Assembly (NCBI RefSeq): GCF_003316765.1
Contig: NZ_NIJF01000013.1
Coordinates: forward strand, 50,782 to 114,781
Length of the DNA: 64,000 nt
Direction of reading: 5' to 3'
DNA from: Bacillus sp. P14.5
GTDB taxonomy: Bacteria; Bacillota; Bacilli; Bacillales; Bacillaceae_B
Of the stretch, positions 1 through 8,535 are shown piece by piece. The position numbers were made by a program, and so were the translations under genes. Numbering within the stretch: the first letter of the stretch is position 1; every line of letters starts with the position of its first letter. Under the pieces are notes generated by a model. The model did no database searches. It was given only the letters and a program-made list of their open reading frames with translations, and was not told the DNA's origin.

Positions 1-816
1 TTCCCATTATACTTCTGGCTTCCAGGTTCATACTATGCACCGCCGACACCGGTCCTGGCACTGTTTGGGGCACTGCTGACCAAGGTGGGAGTCTATTCCA
101 TCATCAGGACCTACACCCTGTTCTTCTATCATGATACAGGCTATACTCACACCATCCTTGCTTGGCTTGCAATCCTTACCATCGTAGTCGGATGCATAGG
201 GGCCATTGCCTATTGGGATGTTAAAAAAATCCTTATCTACAATATCATCATTGCGGTTGGTGTCATTCTCTTTGGCGTTTCCGTCATGTCCCCTGAATCA
301 CTTGAAGGGTCGGTCTACTACTTGATTCACGACATGATCATTAAAGCGGCTCTTTTCCTGCTGGTTGGTGTCATGATCGCCATAACCGGAACAAGCAACC
401 TGCGGAAGATGGGCGGCCTTATAAAAGATTACCCGTGGCTTGGATGGACATTCCTTATCGCTACACTGACACTGGCTGGTATCCCGCCTTTCAGCGGCTT
501 CATCGGAAAACTGCTGCTGGTGAGAGGAAGCTTTGCAGCAGAAGCATATCTTGGCGGCGGCCTGATCCTTCTTTCCAGCCTTTTCGTTCTCTATTCAGTG
601 ATCAAGATCTTCCTGAATGGAGTGTGGGGAGTTCCTAAGGAATACAATGGGAGCAACAAGCACAATGCTTTCTATCTCTGGGGCTCCACCGTCTTTCTAG
701 TCATCCTTGCTGTTGCCTATGGAGTAGGTGCTGAAGCTGTCCGTCCGCTGATTTCACAAGCATCAGAGGCACTTTCAGATCCGGGAATCTATATACAAGC
801 GGTACTAAAGGAGTAA
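1..816 (+). CDS. mrpD: Na+/H+ antiporter subunit D (MrpD), 3' part only
   Basis: Reading is open from base 1, so this is the C-terminal 271 residues of a longer gene whose start lies before the window. MrpD is a large NuoL/M/N-like membrane subunit of the seven-subunit Mrp cation/proton antiporter, used for Na+ export and alkaline pH homeostasis. The visible part begins with the family stretch FPLYFWLP and a conserved LTKVGVYS segment, then has several hydrophobic helices and a PPFSGFIGK motif typical of proton-pumping subunits. The gene sits in an operon with mrpE, F and G immediately downstream; an AAAGGAG for mrpE overlaps its stop codon. Identification rests on these motifs and on the neighbouring Mrp subunits. 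Confidence 0.95.
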   Translation, partial: FPLYFWLPGSYYAPPTPVLALFGALLTKVGVYSIIRTYTLFFYHDTGYTHTILAWLAILTIVVGCIGAIAYWDVKKILIYNIIIAVGVILFGVSVMSPESLEGSVYYLIHDMIIKAALFLLVGVMIAITGTSNLRKMGGLIKDYPWLGWTFLIATLTLAGIPPFSGFIGKLLLVRGSFAAEAYLGGGLILLSSLFVLYSVIKIFLNGVWGVPKEYNGSNKHNAFYLWGSTVFLVILAVAYGVGAEAVRPLISQASEALSDPGIYIQAVLKE

Positions 817-822
817 TGTAGA

Positions 823-1299
823 ATGGCCTTTCAAATTTTATTAAATTTCTTTCTTGCATTTTTGTGGATGTTTTTGCAAGTTTCCTTTACATCAACATCC
901 TTTATCATCGGGTATCTGCTCGGATTGGTTGTAACATTTGCCTTCAGGCGGTTCTTCAATTCTCGATTCTATATGGAGCGAGTAGTGGCGATCATCAAAC
1001 TGGTTCTATTATTTTTAAAAGAGTTGATTCTTTCCAATATCTCAGTCTTAAAAACGCTTCTTAAACCAAAGCTGGATATTAAACCGGGAATCTTCGCATT
1101 ACCGACTGACCTTACAAAAAATTGGGAAATCACACTGCTTGCCAATTTAATCACTCTGACACCGGGAACACTTGTGGTGGATATCTCTTTTGACAATAAG
1201 ATTCTATATATCCATACACTTGATATTCCTGATGTGGACGAAGCGATTGACGATATCAAGAATACGTTCGAGAAGGCAATTATGGAGGTGAGCCGCTGA
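823..1299 (+). CDS. mrpE: Na+/H+ antiporter subunit E (MrpE)
   Basis: A 158-residue membrane protein of the usual MrpE length. The first 65 or so residues hold hydrophobic segments, and the soluble C-terminal part has the family stretch LANLITLTPGTLVVDIS. MrpE is a small subunit of the Mrp antiporter needed for assembly or full activity of the complex. The start is 6 bases after the mrpD stop with an AAAGGAG in front. The stop codon overlaps the mrpF start as TGATG, which indicates translational coupling inside the operon. Confidence 0.95.
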   Translation: MAFQILLNFFLAFLWMFLQVSFTSTSFIIGYLLGLVVTFAFRRFFNSRFYMERVVAIIKLVLLFLKELILSNISVLKTLLKPKLDIKPGIFALPTDLTKNWEITLLANLITLTPGTLVVDISFDNKILYIHTLDIPDVDEAIDDIKNTFEKAIMEVSR

Positions 1300-1583
1300 T
1301 GCTTGACACAATCATCCAGATTTCATTGCTCGCCGTATCCATTTCCATGGTCGGACTTGTATATCGTGTTATCGTCGGTCCTTCGACGCCTGATAGAGTG
1401 GTCGCCCTGGATGCCTTGGGAATTAACTTGATCGCCATTATCGCCTTGGTTTCCATGGTCTTGCGTTCTCACTCTTTCCTTGAAGTCATTTTGCTGATTG
1501 GTATTCTGGCTTTTATCGGGACCGTTGCGTTCTCCAAATTCTTAGAGAAAGGGGAGATCATCGAGCATGACCGAAATAATTAG
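1299..1583 (+). CDS. mrpF: Na+/H+ antiporter subunit F (MrpF)
   Basis: A 94-residue protein with three hydrophobic segments and the conserved GPSTPDRVVALD motif after the first helix, characteristic of MrpF/MnhF. In the Mrp complex this small subunit is needed for antiport. It starts with ATG overlapping the mrpE stop by one base, behind a GGAGGTGAG ribosome binding site inside mrpE, and overlaps the start of mrpG by 17 bases. Tight coupling to both neighbours leaves little doubt about its role. Confidence 0.95.
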   Translation: MLDTIIQISLLAVSISMVGLVYRVIVGPSTPDRVVALDALGINLIAIIALVSMVLRSHSFLEVILLIGILAFIGTVAFSKFLEKGEIIEHDRNN

Positions 1584-1926
1584 ATTCTTTATAGGATTTT
1601 TCCTGATTGTCGGGTCATTCCTTACGCTGGTCACCGCTTTCGGCCTGATCCGCCTGCCGGATGTTTACACCCGGAATCATGCGGCATCCAAAAGCGCCAC
1701 GCTTGGAGTGATGTGTATCCTGCTCGCCACCTTCCTATTTTTCTATCTGGAAGAAGGGCATTTCAATTCAAGATTGATTCTGGGTATCATCTTTATCTTC
1801 ATTACGGCGCCTGTTGCCGGACATTTGATTTCAAGAGCTGCCTACAACAGCGGTGTCCCGCTTTGGGATAAAAGTATACGGGATGACCTTAAAGGAAAGC
1901 AGAAATACGAAGAAAGAAATATGTAA
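1567..1926 (+). CDS. mrpG: Na+/H+ antiporter subunit G (MrpG)
   Basis: A 119-residue membrane protein with three hydrophobic segments and the family motifs RLPDVYTRNHAASKS and TAPVAGHLISRAAY. It is the last subunit of the Mrp antiporter and the last gene of the operon: a terminator hairpin follows at 1936-1992. The start is placed at the ATG 16 bases before the mrpF stop, preceded by AAAGGGGAG. The tail after about residue 100 is charged and poorly conserved, as usual for MrpG. Confidence 0.94.
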   Translation: MTEIIRFFIGFFLIVGSFLTLVTAFGLIRLPDVYTRNHAASKSATLGVMCILLATFLFFYLEEGHFNSRLILGIIFIFITAPVAGHLISRAAYNSGVPLWDKSIRDDLKGKQKYEERNM

Positions 1927-1935
1927 ATATATAAC

Positions 1936-1992
1936 AAAAAACAAGCAGCATGGAAAGGGGTTTCTCCTCTTTTCATTGCTGCTTGTTTTTTG
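1936..1992 (+). terminator. terminator of the mrp operon
   Basis: AAACAAGCAGCA and TGCTGCTTGTTT form a long stem about 10 bases after the mrpG stop, followed by a T run. Confidence 0.85.
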
Positions 1993-2057
1993 GTCAAATG
2001 AATTAAATTTTTATATCGTTCTTTACATGAGGCACATTGGTCAATAAAAAACCATTT

Positions 2058-2100
2058 TAAAAGGACGGCAGAACCGTTACCCTTGTTCAGCCGTCCTTTT
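2058..2100 (-). terminator. terminator of the YdaT-like gene
   Basis: AAAAGGACGGC pairs with GCCGTCCTTTT just after the minus-strand gene ending at 2104. The stem is symmetric and A/T-flanked, so it may work in both directions. Confidence 0.8.
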
Positions 2101-2103
2101 AAA

Positions 2104-2472
2104 TCAGTTGTCATATAAAGTGTCAGATACATCACCATCCGACTTGTGCACAACAAGAATGCCATCATGGTCATTCACATATGGCTTGGCTTTTTCAAGC
2201 AAATCTTCTTTCGTGTCTTCCGTATAAATTGCCTTGCCGCTGCCTTCCTTCTTCAATTCCCAGCCGTCTCCATTGGATTGAACGTGAAACTTTGTCTTAT
2301 CCTCTGAGTCGCCATCGACATACTTTTCAGCACGATCTGTTGCGATGGCAATCGCTCTTCCGTCATCGTATCCTTCCCGAAGCAGGGCATTGCCAATTTC
2401 AATGGCTTTATTTCTGACATCCGCCGAAAGGTTTTTCCACGAAGCCGGATAATCACTTTTTGACCATGGCAT
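2104..2472 (-). CDS. ydaT: DUF2188-type small protein, YdaT-like
   Basis: A 122-residue soluble, charged protein. The N-terminal half (MPWSKSDYPASWKNL, then an AIEIGNALLREGY stretch) resembles the ChaB-like region of B. subtilis YdaT. The C-terminal half from about residue 62 (VQSNGDGWELKKEG ... ILVVHKSDG) looks like a DUF2188 domain. Biochemical function is unknown; relatives are often stress-inducible, which is family knowledge rather than something visible here. The start is the ATG behind GAGGAG with 8-base spacing. It is followed by its own terminator and appears monocistronic. Confidence 0.75.
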   Translation of the reverse strand: MPWSKSDYPASWKNLSADVRNKAIEIGNALLREGYDDGRAIAIATDRAEKYVDGDSEDKTKFHVQSNGDGWELKKEGSGKAIYTEDTKEDLLEKAKPYVNDHDGILVVHKSDGDVSDTLYDN

Positions 2473-2536
2473 ACAATCAACTCCTCATAACGTTTTTTAT
2501 TAAAATTCCCCGTTCTTAAAAAGGTAAACATACTCT

Positions 2537-2971
2537 TTAATACATTGAAGCGGTGAAAGGGACTGTCCCCTTCACCGCACTAAAGTGTTTATTTTTTGGG
2601 ACAACTGCCATTGTACATCGTGACACACAGATCAGCTTTTCGTCTTCATCTGTAATGCGGATATCCCAAACCATCGTGCTTTTTCCTTGATGGATGATCT
2701 CAGCCGTTGCTGTCACGATTCCATCTTTCTTGGCTCTGATATGGTTGGCATTGATCTCCAAGCCGAAACAGATTTCTTTTTCCAAATCGATCAGTTCCAC
2801 TGCCCCCACACTGGCAACCGTCTCGGCCAATGCAACTGAAGCACCTCCATGCAGGTATCCAAAAGGCTGCCTGGTTCTTTCATCCACCGGCATGGTTGCC
2901 ACCACTTTTCCTTTCCCCAGTTCGATAAATTCCATTCCCAATGCACTGATCAGTGTATTTTCGTTATTCAA
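2537..2971 (-). CDS. yuxO: PaaI-type hotdog-fold thioesterase, YuxO-like, with repeat-derived C-terminus
   Basis: A hotdog-fold acyl-CoA thioesterase of the PaaI/YdiI class, about 144 residues. It shows the family core RQPFGYLHGGASVALAETVAS and the later NHIRAKKDGIVTATAEIIHQGKS. It probably hydrolyses a small or aromatic acyl-CoA; the substrate is not deducible. The upstream GTG at 2980 lies inside the AGGAGTG ribosome binding site, so TTG at 2971 is the better start. The last residues (about SAVKGTVPFTASMY) are encoded by a palindromic repeat centred on GGGACAGTCCC, so the C-terminus seems to have been added by a repeat insertion. In B. subtilis yuxO also follows mrpG. Confidence 0.85.
   Translation of the reverse strand: MNNENTLISALGMEFIELGKGKVVATMPVDERTRQPFGYLHGGASVALAETVASVGAVELIDLEKEICFGLEINANHIRAKKDGIVTATAEIIHQGKSTMVWDIRITDEDEKLICVSRCTMAVVPKNKHFSAVKGTVPFTASMY
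2550..2578. repeat. GGGAC(A/T)GTCCC palindrome, copy 1
   Basis: GCGGTGAA, an AGGGACTGTCCCC core and TTCACCGC form a near-perfect palindrome inside the 3' end of the thioesterase gene. The same core with other arms recurs at 26568-26606 and 47729-47767. Confidence 0.85.
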
Positions 2972-3232
2972 AATAATCACTCCTGCTAATTCTTTGTTTA
3001 AGCTACCTTTCTCGACTTCTTTATAAAAACCCTTTTTTATGAGCAGAATTTTTACTTTTAATGTTCACACCAAGAGGATCCCTTTGAAACTAATCGTCTG
3101 AAAAAGACTGTCATCCCTATGTCACAGTGAAAAGAATACAGACAAGACAATGAGCATATAGATTTTTAAGGAAGCAGGAAATGTCTGTCAAACCCATGCC
3201 CTGCCTGTACACTGTTTAGAAGGAGGCAACGA

Positions 3233-3628
3233 ATGAATAGATATCATCCTTTCTATACTCCTATACAACGTCCGCAAACGCCAAATTGGCCGCCTGTCAA
3301 CCCATATTATGCAATGCATCGTCATCCACTCCAGTATCCGCCTGTGGAACCTAAGCAATTCATGGATTCTGCCGGTAAGATGACGCCTCTCCTGGATGAT
3401 GCCAAAATAATTATGAATGAAGTCTCTCAATCGAAGGAGCTGGCAGCGAACTTGATGCAAGCCGCCCAGAAATCAAACATGGGCGAACTGAACCGGCTTA
3501 TCAAAGGAACAGGCGTACGAAATATTCCAGAAATCAAATTTAATCCAGATGGGTTTACCCTTAGTTTCAGAAATAAAACAGGAAATGTTGACTGCTCTCA
3601 CTTGACGGTTATCCTCAGGTGGAAGTAG
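3233..3628 (+). CDS. small hypothetical protein, possibly YuzC-like
   Basis: A 131-residue protein with a Pro/Tyr/His-rich N-terminus (about residues 1-45, many prolines and aromatics), then a helical Asp/Glu/Gln-rich middle (KMTPLLDDAKIIMNEVSQS) and a short beta-like C-terminus. The start follows a strong GAAGGAGG. Composition and map position (downstream of mrpG/yuxO) recall B. subtilis YuzC, a small protein of unknown function, but I cannot confirm this. Aromatic/proline-rich N-termini are common in spore-surface proteins. It shares a bidirectional terminator with the converging gene at 3671. Confidence 0.7.
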   Translation: MNRYHPFYTPIQRPQTPNWPPVNPYYAMHRHPLQYPPVEPKQFMDSAGKMTPLLDDAKIIMNEVSQSKELAANLMQAAQKSNMGELNRLIKGTGVRNIPEIKFNPDGFTLSFRNKTGNVDCSHLTVILRWK

Positions 3629-3632
3629 AAGG

Positions 3633-3666
3633 AAAAGGAGCAGCTCAAATGCGAGCTGCTCCTTTT
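3633..3666. terminator. bidirectional terminator
   Basis: AAAAGGAGCAGCTC and GAGCTGCTCCTTTT pair around a short loop between two converging genes, with A and T runs on the two sides. Confidence 0.9.
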
Positions 3667-3670
3667 ATTT

Positions 3671-3913
3671 TCAATAATAAGGGTATCCCCCAGGAGAACC
3701 ATAACCCGGAGCCCCATATCCCGGATAACCATAGCCGGGATATCCGTAGCCATAGCCATAACCATAGAACGGCGGTCGATAATAACGCGGTCTAACCAGC
3801 GCACCTCCAAGTACACCGCCTAACACCCCTCCCAAAAAAGGAAGACCGAACCCCCAGCCAAACCGGCTCTGTCCAAAATGCTGGTTTCTGTGGTGAAATC
3901 GTGGATTCATCAT
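3671..3913 (-). CDS. small Gly/Tyr/Pro-rich protein
   Basis: An 80-residue protein: MMNPRFHHRNQHFGQSRFGW, then a glycine-rich hydrophobic segment (GLPFLGGVLGGVLGGALV), then a repetitive YGYGYPGYG-type tail rich in Gly, Tyr and Pro. The upstream ATG at 3931 overlaps the AGGAGG, so the ATG at 3913 with 9-base spacing is the likely start. Such composition is typical of small Bacillus spore-coat or envelope proteins, but there is no catalytic motif and I do not recognise a named family. An array of 53-bp repeats lies upstream. Confidence 0.7.
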   Translation of the reverse strand: MMNPRFHHRNQHFGQSRFGWGFGLPFLGGVLGGVLGGALVRPRYYRPPFYGYGYGYGYPGYGYPGYGAPGYGSPGGYPYY

Positions 3914-4014
3914 AGCTGAAAACCTCCTCATCTATTTAAGGCTTCATTATCTATGTATGCAAACATGAATCCACCTGCATGGGCACATCTAATATAAATC
4001 GGTTTTTCCGTTGT

Positions 4015-4440
4015 TGGTCCGCCAGCCTTCCTTTAACGGCCAGCGAGAGTATACTCGGCTTTGGCTATTGACCGCAAGCCTTCTTTACAGGCCAGTGAGA
4101 TTATGATTAATCCTGCTTGTTGGCCCGCATTCCTTCTGTACGGGCCAGTGAGAACAAGATTAGCTCGGCTTGTTGGCCCGCATGCCAGCTTTACGGGCCA
4201 GTGAAAACAAGATTAGCTCGGCTTGTTGGCCCGCATGCCTCCTTTACGGACCAGTGAGATTATGATCAACTCTGCTTGTTGGCCCGCACGCCAGCTTTTC
4301 GGGCCAGTGAGATTATAATTAACCCTGCTTGTTGGCCCGCACGCCAGCTTTTCGGGCCAGTGAGACTAAGATTAGCACTGGACATTGGTCCGCAGTTCAC
4401 TTTTACGGACCATTGTGATTGAGTTTCCCCCTGCTTGCCG
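4015..4440. repeat. tandem hairpin array A, 8 units of 53 bp
   Basis: TGGCCCGC-type motifs start at 4015, 4068, 4121, 4174, 4227, 4280, 4333 and 4386: eight units with exactly 53-base spacing. Each unit carries TGGCCCG and, about 20 bases on, CGGGCCA, forming a hairpin of about 27 bases followed by about 26 bases of AT-richer spacer (GTGAGATTATGATTAA-like). In the last unit both arms change together (TGGTCCG/CGGACCA), keeping the pairing. The array fills the gap between the 3' end of yuiF and the promoter side of the Gly-rich gene. Confidence 0.93.
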
Positions 4441-4505
4441 GCATGTAGATTTTTGTATAAGTTGCTTAATAGCCGATCCCAATACGCTCCCTCTTAAAAA
4501 ATAAC

Positions 4506-4533
4506 AAAAGACCCGTCAACAGACGGATCTTTT
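4506..4533 (-). terminator. terminator of yuiF
   Basis: AAAAGACCCGTC, loop AACA, GACGGATCTTTT, about 60 bases after the yuiF stop on the minus strand. Confidence 0.8.
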
Positions 4534-4593
4534 ATCTACTCTATAACTACTTACATTTCTGAAAAGAAAGCTCCTGCAAAAAAAGATAGTTTA

Positions 4594-5910
4594 CTAAAGT
4601 ATAACTGCAGCAAGCCAGCCAAACACGATCATAGGGATATTAAAGTGCAGGAATGTCGGTACACATGTATCCCAGATGTGGTTGTGCTGTCCGTCTGCAT
4701 TCAATCCTGCGGTCGGTCCCAGTGTCGAATCAGATGCAGGTGACCCCGCGTCTCCAAGCGCCCCTGCGGTCCCGACCAACGCAACCGTCGCAAGCGGACT
4801 GAAACCGAGCTCCAGAGCAAGCGGTACAAAGATTGCGGCAATAATTGGGATTGTCGCGAATGAAGAACCGATACCCATAGTAACAAGCAAGCCGACAATC
4901 AACATCAGCAATGCGGCAAGAGCTTGATTACCTCCGATGATATCCGTCGTTGCTTCTACAAGTGTATCAACATGGCCAGTAGCTTGAACGACGGCAGCAA
5001 ATCCATTTGCGGCAATCATTACAAAACCAATGAATGCCATCATCTTCATCCCTTCAGTGAGGACACCATCAGCATCCTTCCACTTTACAGACCCTGAAAC
5101 ATACAAAATGGCAATACCAGCCAGTGCACCAAATATCATGGAGTCCAATGCCAGCTGCACATACAAAGCAGCTACAATCGAAATGAGTGCAAAAACTATT
5201 GCCTTATTAGAGTAAGTTGTTGTGTTCTCATCTTTTGCCTCGGCCACTTTCTTATATTCTCGTGGTTTTCTATAACTGAAGAATACGGCTGTCAACAATC
5301 CGACAACAAGGCCTGCTGTTGGCAATAGCATGGCTTTTGGTATGTCATCCATTGAAATGGCAAGACCGCTAGCCTCCATGTTCTGGGCGATGATTTCATG
5401 GAACATGAACCCAAACCCGTACGGCAGCAGAATATATGGAGCGGTAAGCCCGAATGTCAGAGCCGACGCAATCAATCTACGGTCTATTTCAAGTTCTGTC
5501 ATCACCTTCAGTAACGGTGGTATCAGGATCGGTATGAAAGCAATGTGGATCGGAATCACATTCTGTGAAAAACATGCCATTAATAGAATTGAAAAAACAA
5601 TAAGTGCTTTTGACAAAGCTTTTTTTCTTGAATCCTTTTCTCTGCCTACTAAGCGTATGACATACTCGACAAGCAGGTTCGGAATGCCTGTGTAGGAGAT
5701 TGCGACAGCAAAGCCCCCTAACAGGGCGTAACTTATCGCAATATTCGCTCCTCCCCCTAATCCATCTGTAAATACACTGACTGTTTCATTTATTCCCAGA
5801 CCGCCTGTGAGCCCTCCTGCAAGTGCTCCGGCAACTAGTGCGAATACAACATTCACACGGAGCAAACTTAGGATCAGCATAACCAGGACAGCAACGATGA
5901 CTGCATTCAT
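4594..5910 (-). CDS. yuiF: Na+/H+ antiporter-family transporter YuiF
   Basis: A 438-residue polytopic membrane protein, about 11-12 hydrophobic helices. It is like B. subtilis YuiF and belongs to the NhaC-like ion transporter superfamily. Re-entrant signature motifs are present, including ACFSQNVIPIHIAFIPILIPP and, near the C-terminus, GTAGALGDAGSPASDSTLGPTAGLNADGQ. It probably moves an organic solute or amino acid with Na+ or H+; the substrate is unknown. The start is the ATG behind AAAGGAG. As in B. subtilis it lies beside the leucyl aminopeptidase gene, but about 450 bases with a repeat element separate them, so it is probably transcribed alone. Confidence 0.9.
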   Translation of the reverse strand: MNAVIVAVLVMLILSLLRVNVVFALVAGALAGGLTGGLGINETVSVFTDGLGGGANIAISYALLGGFAVAISYTGIPNLLVEYVIRLVGREKDSRKKALSKALIVFSILLMACFSQNVIPIHIAFIPILIPPLLKVMTELEIDRRLIASALTFGLTAPYILLPYGFGFMFHEIIAQNMEASGLAISMDDIPKAMLLPTAGLVVGLLTAVFFSYRKPREYKKVAEAKDENTTTYSNKAIVFALISIVAALYVQLALDSMIFGALAGIAILYVSGSVKWKDADGVLTEGMKMMAFIGFVMIAANGFAAVVQATGHVDTLVEATTDIIGGNQALAALLMLIVGLLVTMGIGSSFATIPIIAAIFVPLALELGFSPLATVALVGTAGALGDAGSPASDSTLGPTAGLNADGQHNHIWDTCVPTFLHFNIPMIVFGWLAAVIL

Positions 5911-6119
5911 GCTGCAGATCTCCTTTCATCTGTTTCTCTTTTAATAAATCTTTATATCACTAGTAAAATTCAGCCCAAACGCTTTAACGCGCTAAATTGG
6001 TAGAGAACTAAAACACTTTTACTAATCTATCAGAGACATTCAAAACTGTCAATGCTTTAGTTTGGTAAATCACTAAAATCTCATATTCGCAATTTTCTTC
6101 AAATGCTTCTGACTTTTTA

Positions 6120-6268
6120 AAAAAACTATTTTCGCATATATTGTTGCTTTCGGAAAAATCCCAGAAAAATCCCAAAAGCCGGATTTTCCCCCGGGTACTA
6201 AGGGTTTATACTCTAATCGGAGGGATCAGCTCTTTTCTTTTCATGTTAAATAGGTTTGAATAGCTCTT
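6120..6268. repeat. MITE-like element, type 2 (copy 1)
   Basis: It begins with TTTTCGCATATATTGTTGCT, runs through a CCCCCGGGTACTAAGGGTTT core and a GATCAGCTCTTTTCTTTTC block, and fades near 6268. The same order of blocks is found at 9331-9487 and 52011-52204. There is no coding capacity. The gap between yuiF and pepA otherwise holds only the yuiF promoter region. Confidence 0.65.
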
Positions 6269-6317
6269 GAGGGATTTTTAGTCGATTGCTCATCATTCAT
6301 CTTCGATTCAAAGACAC

Positions 6318-6349
6318 AAAAAAAGCCTGCCTCAAAAGAGACAAGCTTT
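6318..6349 (-). terminator. terminator of pepA
   Basis: AAAGCTTGTCTC, loop, GAGGCAGGCTTT and seven Ts on the minus strand directly after the gene. Confidence 0.85.
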
Positions 6350-6358
6350 CAGAACTAA

Positions 6359-7864
6359 TTATTTTCCTGCAGGCTCAAAGCGTTCCACAAGCAAGGCAAG
6401 TGTACGTGCCATGGAGCCTGTTGCTCCGGCAGGTCCGAGGTTATAGTCGGACTTCGATGTGGCGGTACCTGCGATATCCAAGTGGACCCAAGGAGTACCC
6501 TCAGCGAATTCTCCGACAAATGCGCCAGCCATGATTGCATGTCCTTCGCGGCCCGGGGAGTTGTTTAAATCAGCGATCTTGCTGCCCCTGACTCTCTTCT
6601 TGTCATTTTCCGTATAGGGAAGGCGCCAGATGAACTCTCCTGCTTCAGAGGACGCTTCCAGGACTTGTTCAAACAGAGCTTCATCATTCGTCATCGCACC
6701 TGTTTTGTCCGTTCCAAGAGCGACGATGACTCCGCCTGTCAACGTAGCGACATCAATCAGGTAGTTTGCTCCGTGATGCTTGGCGTAGGTCATGCCGTCC
6801 GCAAGAGCAAGTCTTCCTTCTGCATCTGTATTCAGTACTTCAATGGTCTTGCCGCTCATTGCCGTGATGACATCGTCCGGCTTGAAGGCATTTCCGCTTA
6901 CCATGTTGTCTGTGGAAGGAATGACGGCTACAACATTTTGTTCAGGCTTCAATTCACCGATGATTTCCATCGCGCCAAGAACAGCAGCTGCTCCTCCCAT
7001 ATCCGTTTTCATACCGACAATGCCGTCCTTCGGCTTAAGGGAATAGCCGCCTGTATCGAACGTAATTCCTTTTCCTACAAGACCGATAACATCGTCCCAT
7101 TCGTCTCTTCCTTGATATTTCAGCACTATCATTTTAGGAGGCTCTACGGAACCTTGATTGACTGCCAGCAGGGCGCCCATTCCGAGTTTTTCCATTTCTT
7201 CTTTATCGAGGATTTCCACTTCGAACTCATACTTTTTACCGATTTCAGCCGCATAGTTCGCAAGCTTGGTTGCTGTGATGATATTTCCAGGCGCATTGAC
7301 CAAAGCACGGGCTGAGTTTGTTCCTCTTCCATGTGCATACCCCACTTGAAGGGCAGCCTCAATTTCAGCGCTGTCTTCTTTTGAAAAGGCAGTCAGGTTT
7401 TTAATGAACGTCTCAGGAATATTCCCCTTGTGTTTATATCCTGGGAATCTGTACGTCGCCATTGTGAAAGCTTCGCTGACAGCATGGGCAATGTCTGAAG
7501 CATCAAGCTGTTCGGTCGTCAGTGTGTCCACAGCAACCGAGAAAGAAGAAATTTTCATTTCCTGGATCGCCTTTGAGGCCGCACCAATTGCTTCCCTCAG
7601 TTCATCAAATGAAAGTCCTTTTGCTTTTCCGAGTCCTACAAACACCAGACGCTTTGCAGGGATTTTACCGAAAGTATGTACCTTGGAAACAGTGTTCAGT
7701 TTGGACGAAAGATCTCCCGATTTGACTAATTCGGTTAAATGCCCATCAAATTTGGCATCCAATTCGGCAAGCTCTCCTGAAAATTCAGGGGCATTGAATA
7801 ACCCGACAAGGATACACTCCTGTTCACTGTTTAAAAATCCATTATTATCAACTGTAAATTTCAT
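6359..7864 (-). CDS. pepA: leucyl aminopeptidase, M17 family
   Basis: A 501-residue cytosolic metallo-aminopeptidase that removes N-terminal residues from peptides. The N-terminal domain (to about residue 165) is variable; the C-terminal catalytic domain has the Mn/Zn-binding signatures [17 protein letters not shown] and [13 protein letters not shown], which include the active-site Lys and Arg. The start is the ATG behind GGAGGTG. It is the orthologue of B. subtilis YuiE by sequence type and by neighbours (yuiF downstream, yuiD upstream and divergent). Transcription is probably monocistronic with its own terminator. Confidence 0.97.
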   Translation of the reverse strand: MKFTVDNNGFLNSEQECILVGLFNAPEFSGELAELDAKFDGHLTELVKSGDLSSKLNTVSKVHTFGKIPAKRLVFVGLGKAKGLSFDELREAIGAASKAIQEMKISSFSVAVDTLTTEQLDASDIAHAVSEAFTMATYRFPGYKHKGNIPETFIKNLTAFSKEDSAEIEAALQVGYAHGRGTNSARALVNAPGNIITATKLANYAAEIGKKYEFEVEILDKEEMEKLGMGALLAVNQGSVEPPKMIVLKYQGRDEWDDVIGLVGKGITFDTGGYSLKPKDGIVGMKTDMGGAAAVLGAMEIIGELKPEQNVVAVIPSTDNMVSGNAFKPDDVITAMSGKTIEVLNTDAEGRLALADGMTYAKHHGANYLIDVATLTGGVIVALGTDKTGAMTNDEALFEQVLEASSEAGEFIWRLPYTENDKKRVRGSKIADLNNSPGREGHAIMAGAFVGEFAEGTPWVHLDIAGTATSKSDYNLGPAGATGSMARTLALLVERFEPAGK

Positions 7865-8035
7865 TTAAAAACACCTCCGCCTTTATTATATATAAATATT
7901 CGGTATATTTCGAATGAGAGGAATCACCAGGTGTGAAGGATTTCTATTTCCATGATTTTCTATGGTATAATTGGGAATACATTTTATAAGACAGAACGGG
8001 AATATAACTACCAATACCACAGGAAAGGATGTTTT

Positions 8036-8518
8036 TTGACAGCAATGGAATTACTTACAAACTTCCCATTTTGGGCGGCTTTATTCGGTATCTTTTTCGC
8101 CCAGTTCATCAAAGTGCCCATTCAATTCATGGCAACAAAGAAAATCGACTGGTCACTGCTTACCTCTACCGGAGGAATGCCAAGCTCCCATTCCGCAGCC
8201 GTAACGGCATTATCGACTGGCATTGCCTTGGAAACCGGCCTGGACTCTCCTATTTTCGCTGTTTCCGCCATCTTTGCCATCATTACGATGTTCGATGCAA
8301 CCGGTGTAAGGCGCCAGGCTGGGGAACAAGCCATTGTCCTGAACCAATTGGTTGGTGACTTTCAGAAATTCGTAGGAGAAGCAAAAGGCTGGCAGAAGAA
8401 ACCGGAAGAAGTAAAACGGAAAGAACTGAAAGAACTGCTCGGCCACAAACCGATTGAAGTCTTCTTCGGCGGTCTATCCGGCATCCTGCTGACCTTAGTC
8501 ATATACTACACGCTCTAA
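8036..8518 (+). CDS. yuiD: divergent PAP2-family membrane protein YuiD
   Basis: A membrane protein of about 160 residues with the family signature STGGMPSSHSAAVTALSTGIALETG and the later MFDATGVRRQAGEQA. This matches the divergent PAP2 (DUF212) family, so a lipid-phosphatase-like role is possible but unproven. AAAGGA sits 6 bases before TTG at 8036. The next ATG (8045, MELLTNF, where the B. subtilis protein begins) is rather far from it, so I favour TTG. The following gene begins only 17 bases after the stop, so the two may be cotranscribed. Confidence 0.88.
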   Translation: MTAMELLTNFPFWAALFGIFFAQFIKVPIQFMATKKIDWSLLTSTGGMPSSHSAAVTALSTGIALETGLDSPIFAVSAIFAIITMFDATGVRRQAGEQAIVLNQLVGDFQKFVGEAKGWQKKPEEVKRKELKELLGHKPIEVFFGGLSGILLTLVIYYTL

Positions 8519-8535
8519 CAAAGGGGGGAAACAAG

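Noticed and set aside
4015..4440. The 53-bp array as a CRISPR array
   Set aside because: Units repeat over their whole length, so there are no unique spacers, and no cas genes are present. The same holds for arrays B, C and G.
6665..7315. 216-codon plus-strand frame inside pepA
   Set aside because: Antisense shadow of a clear M17 peptidase gene.
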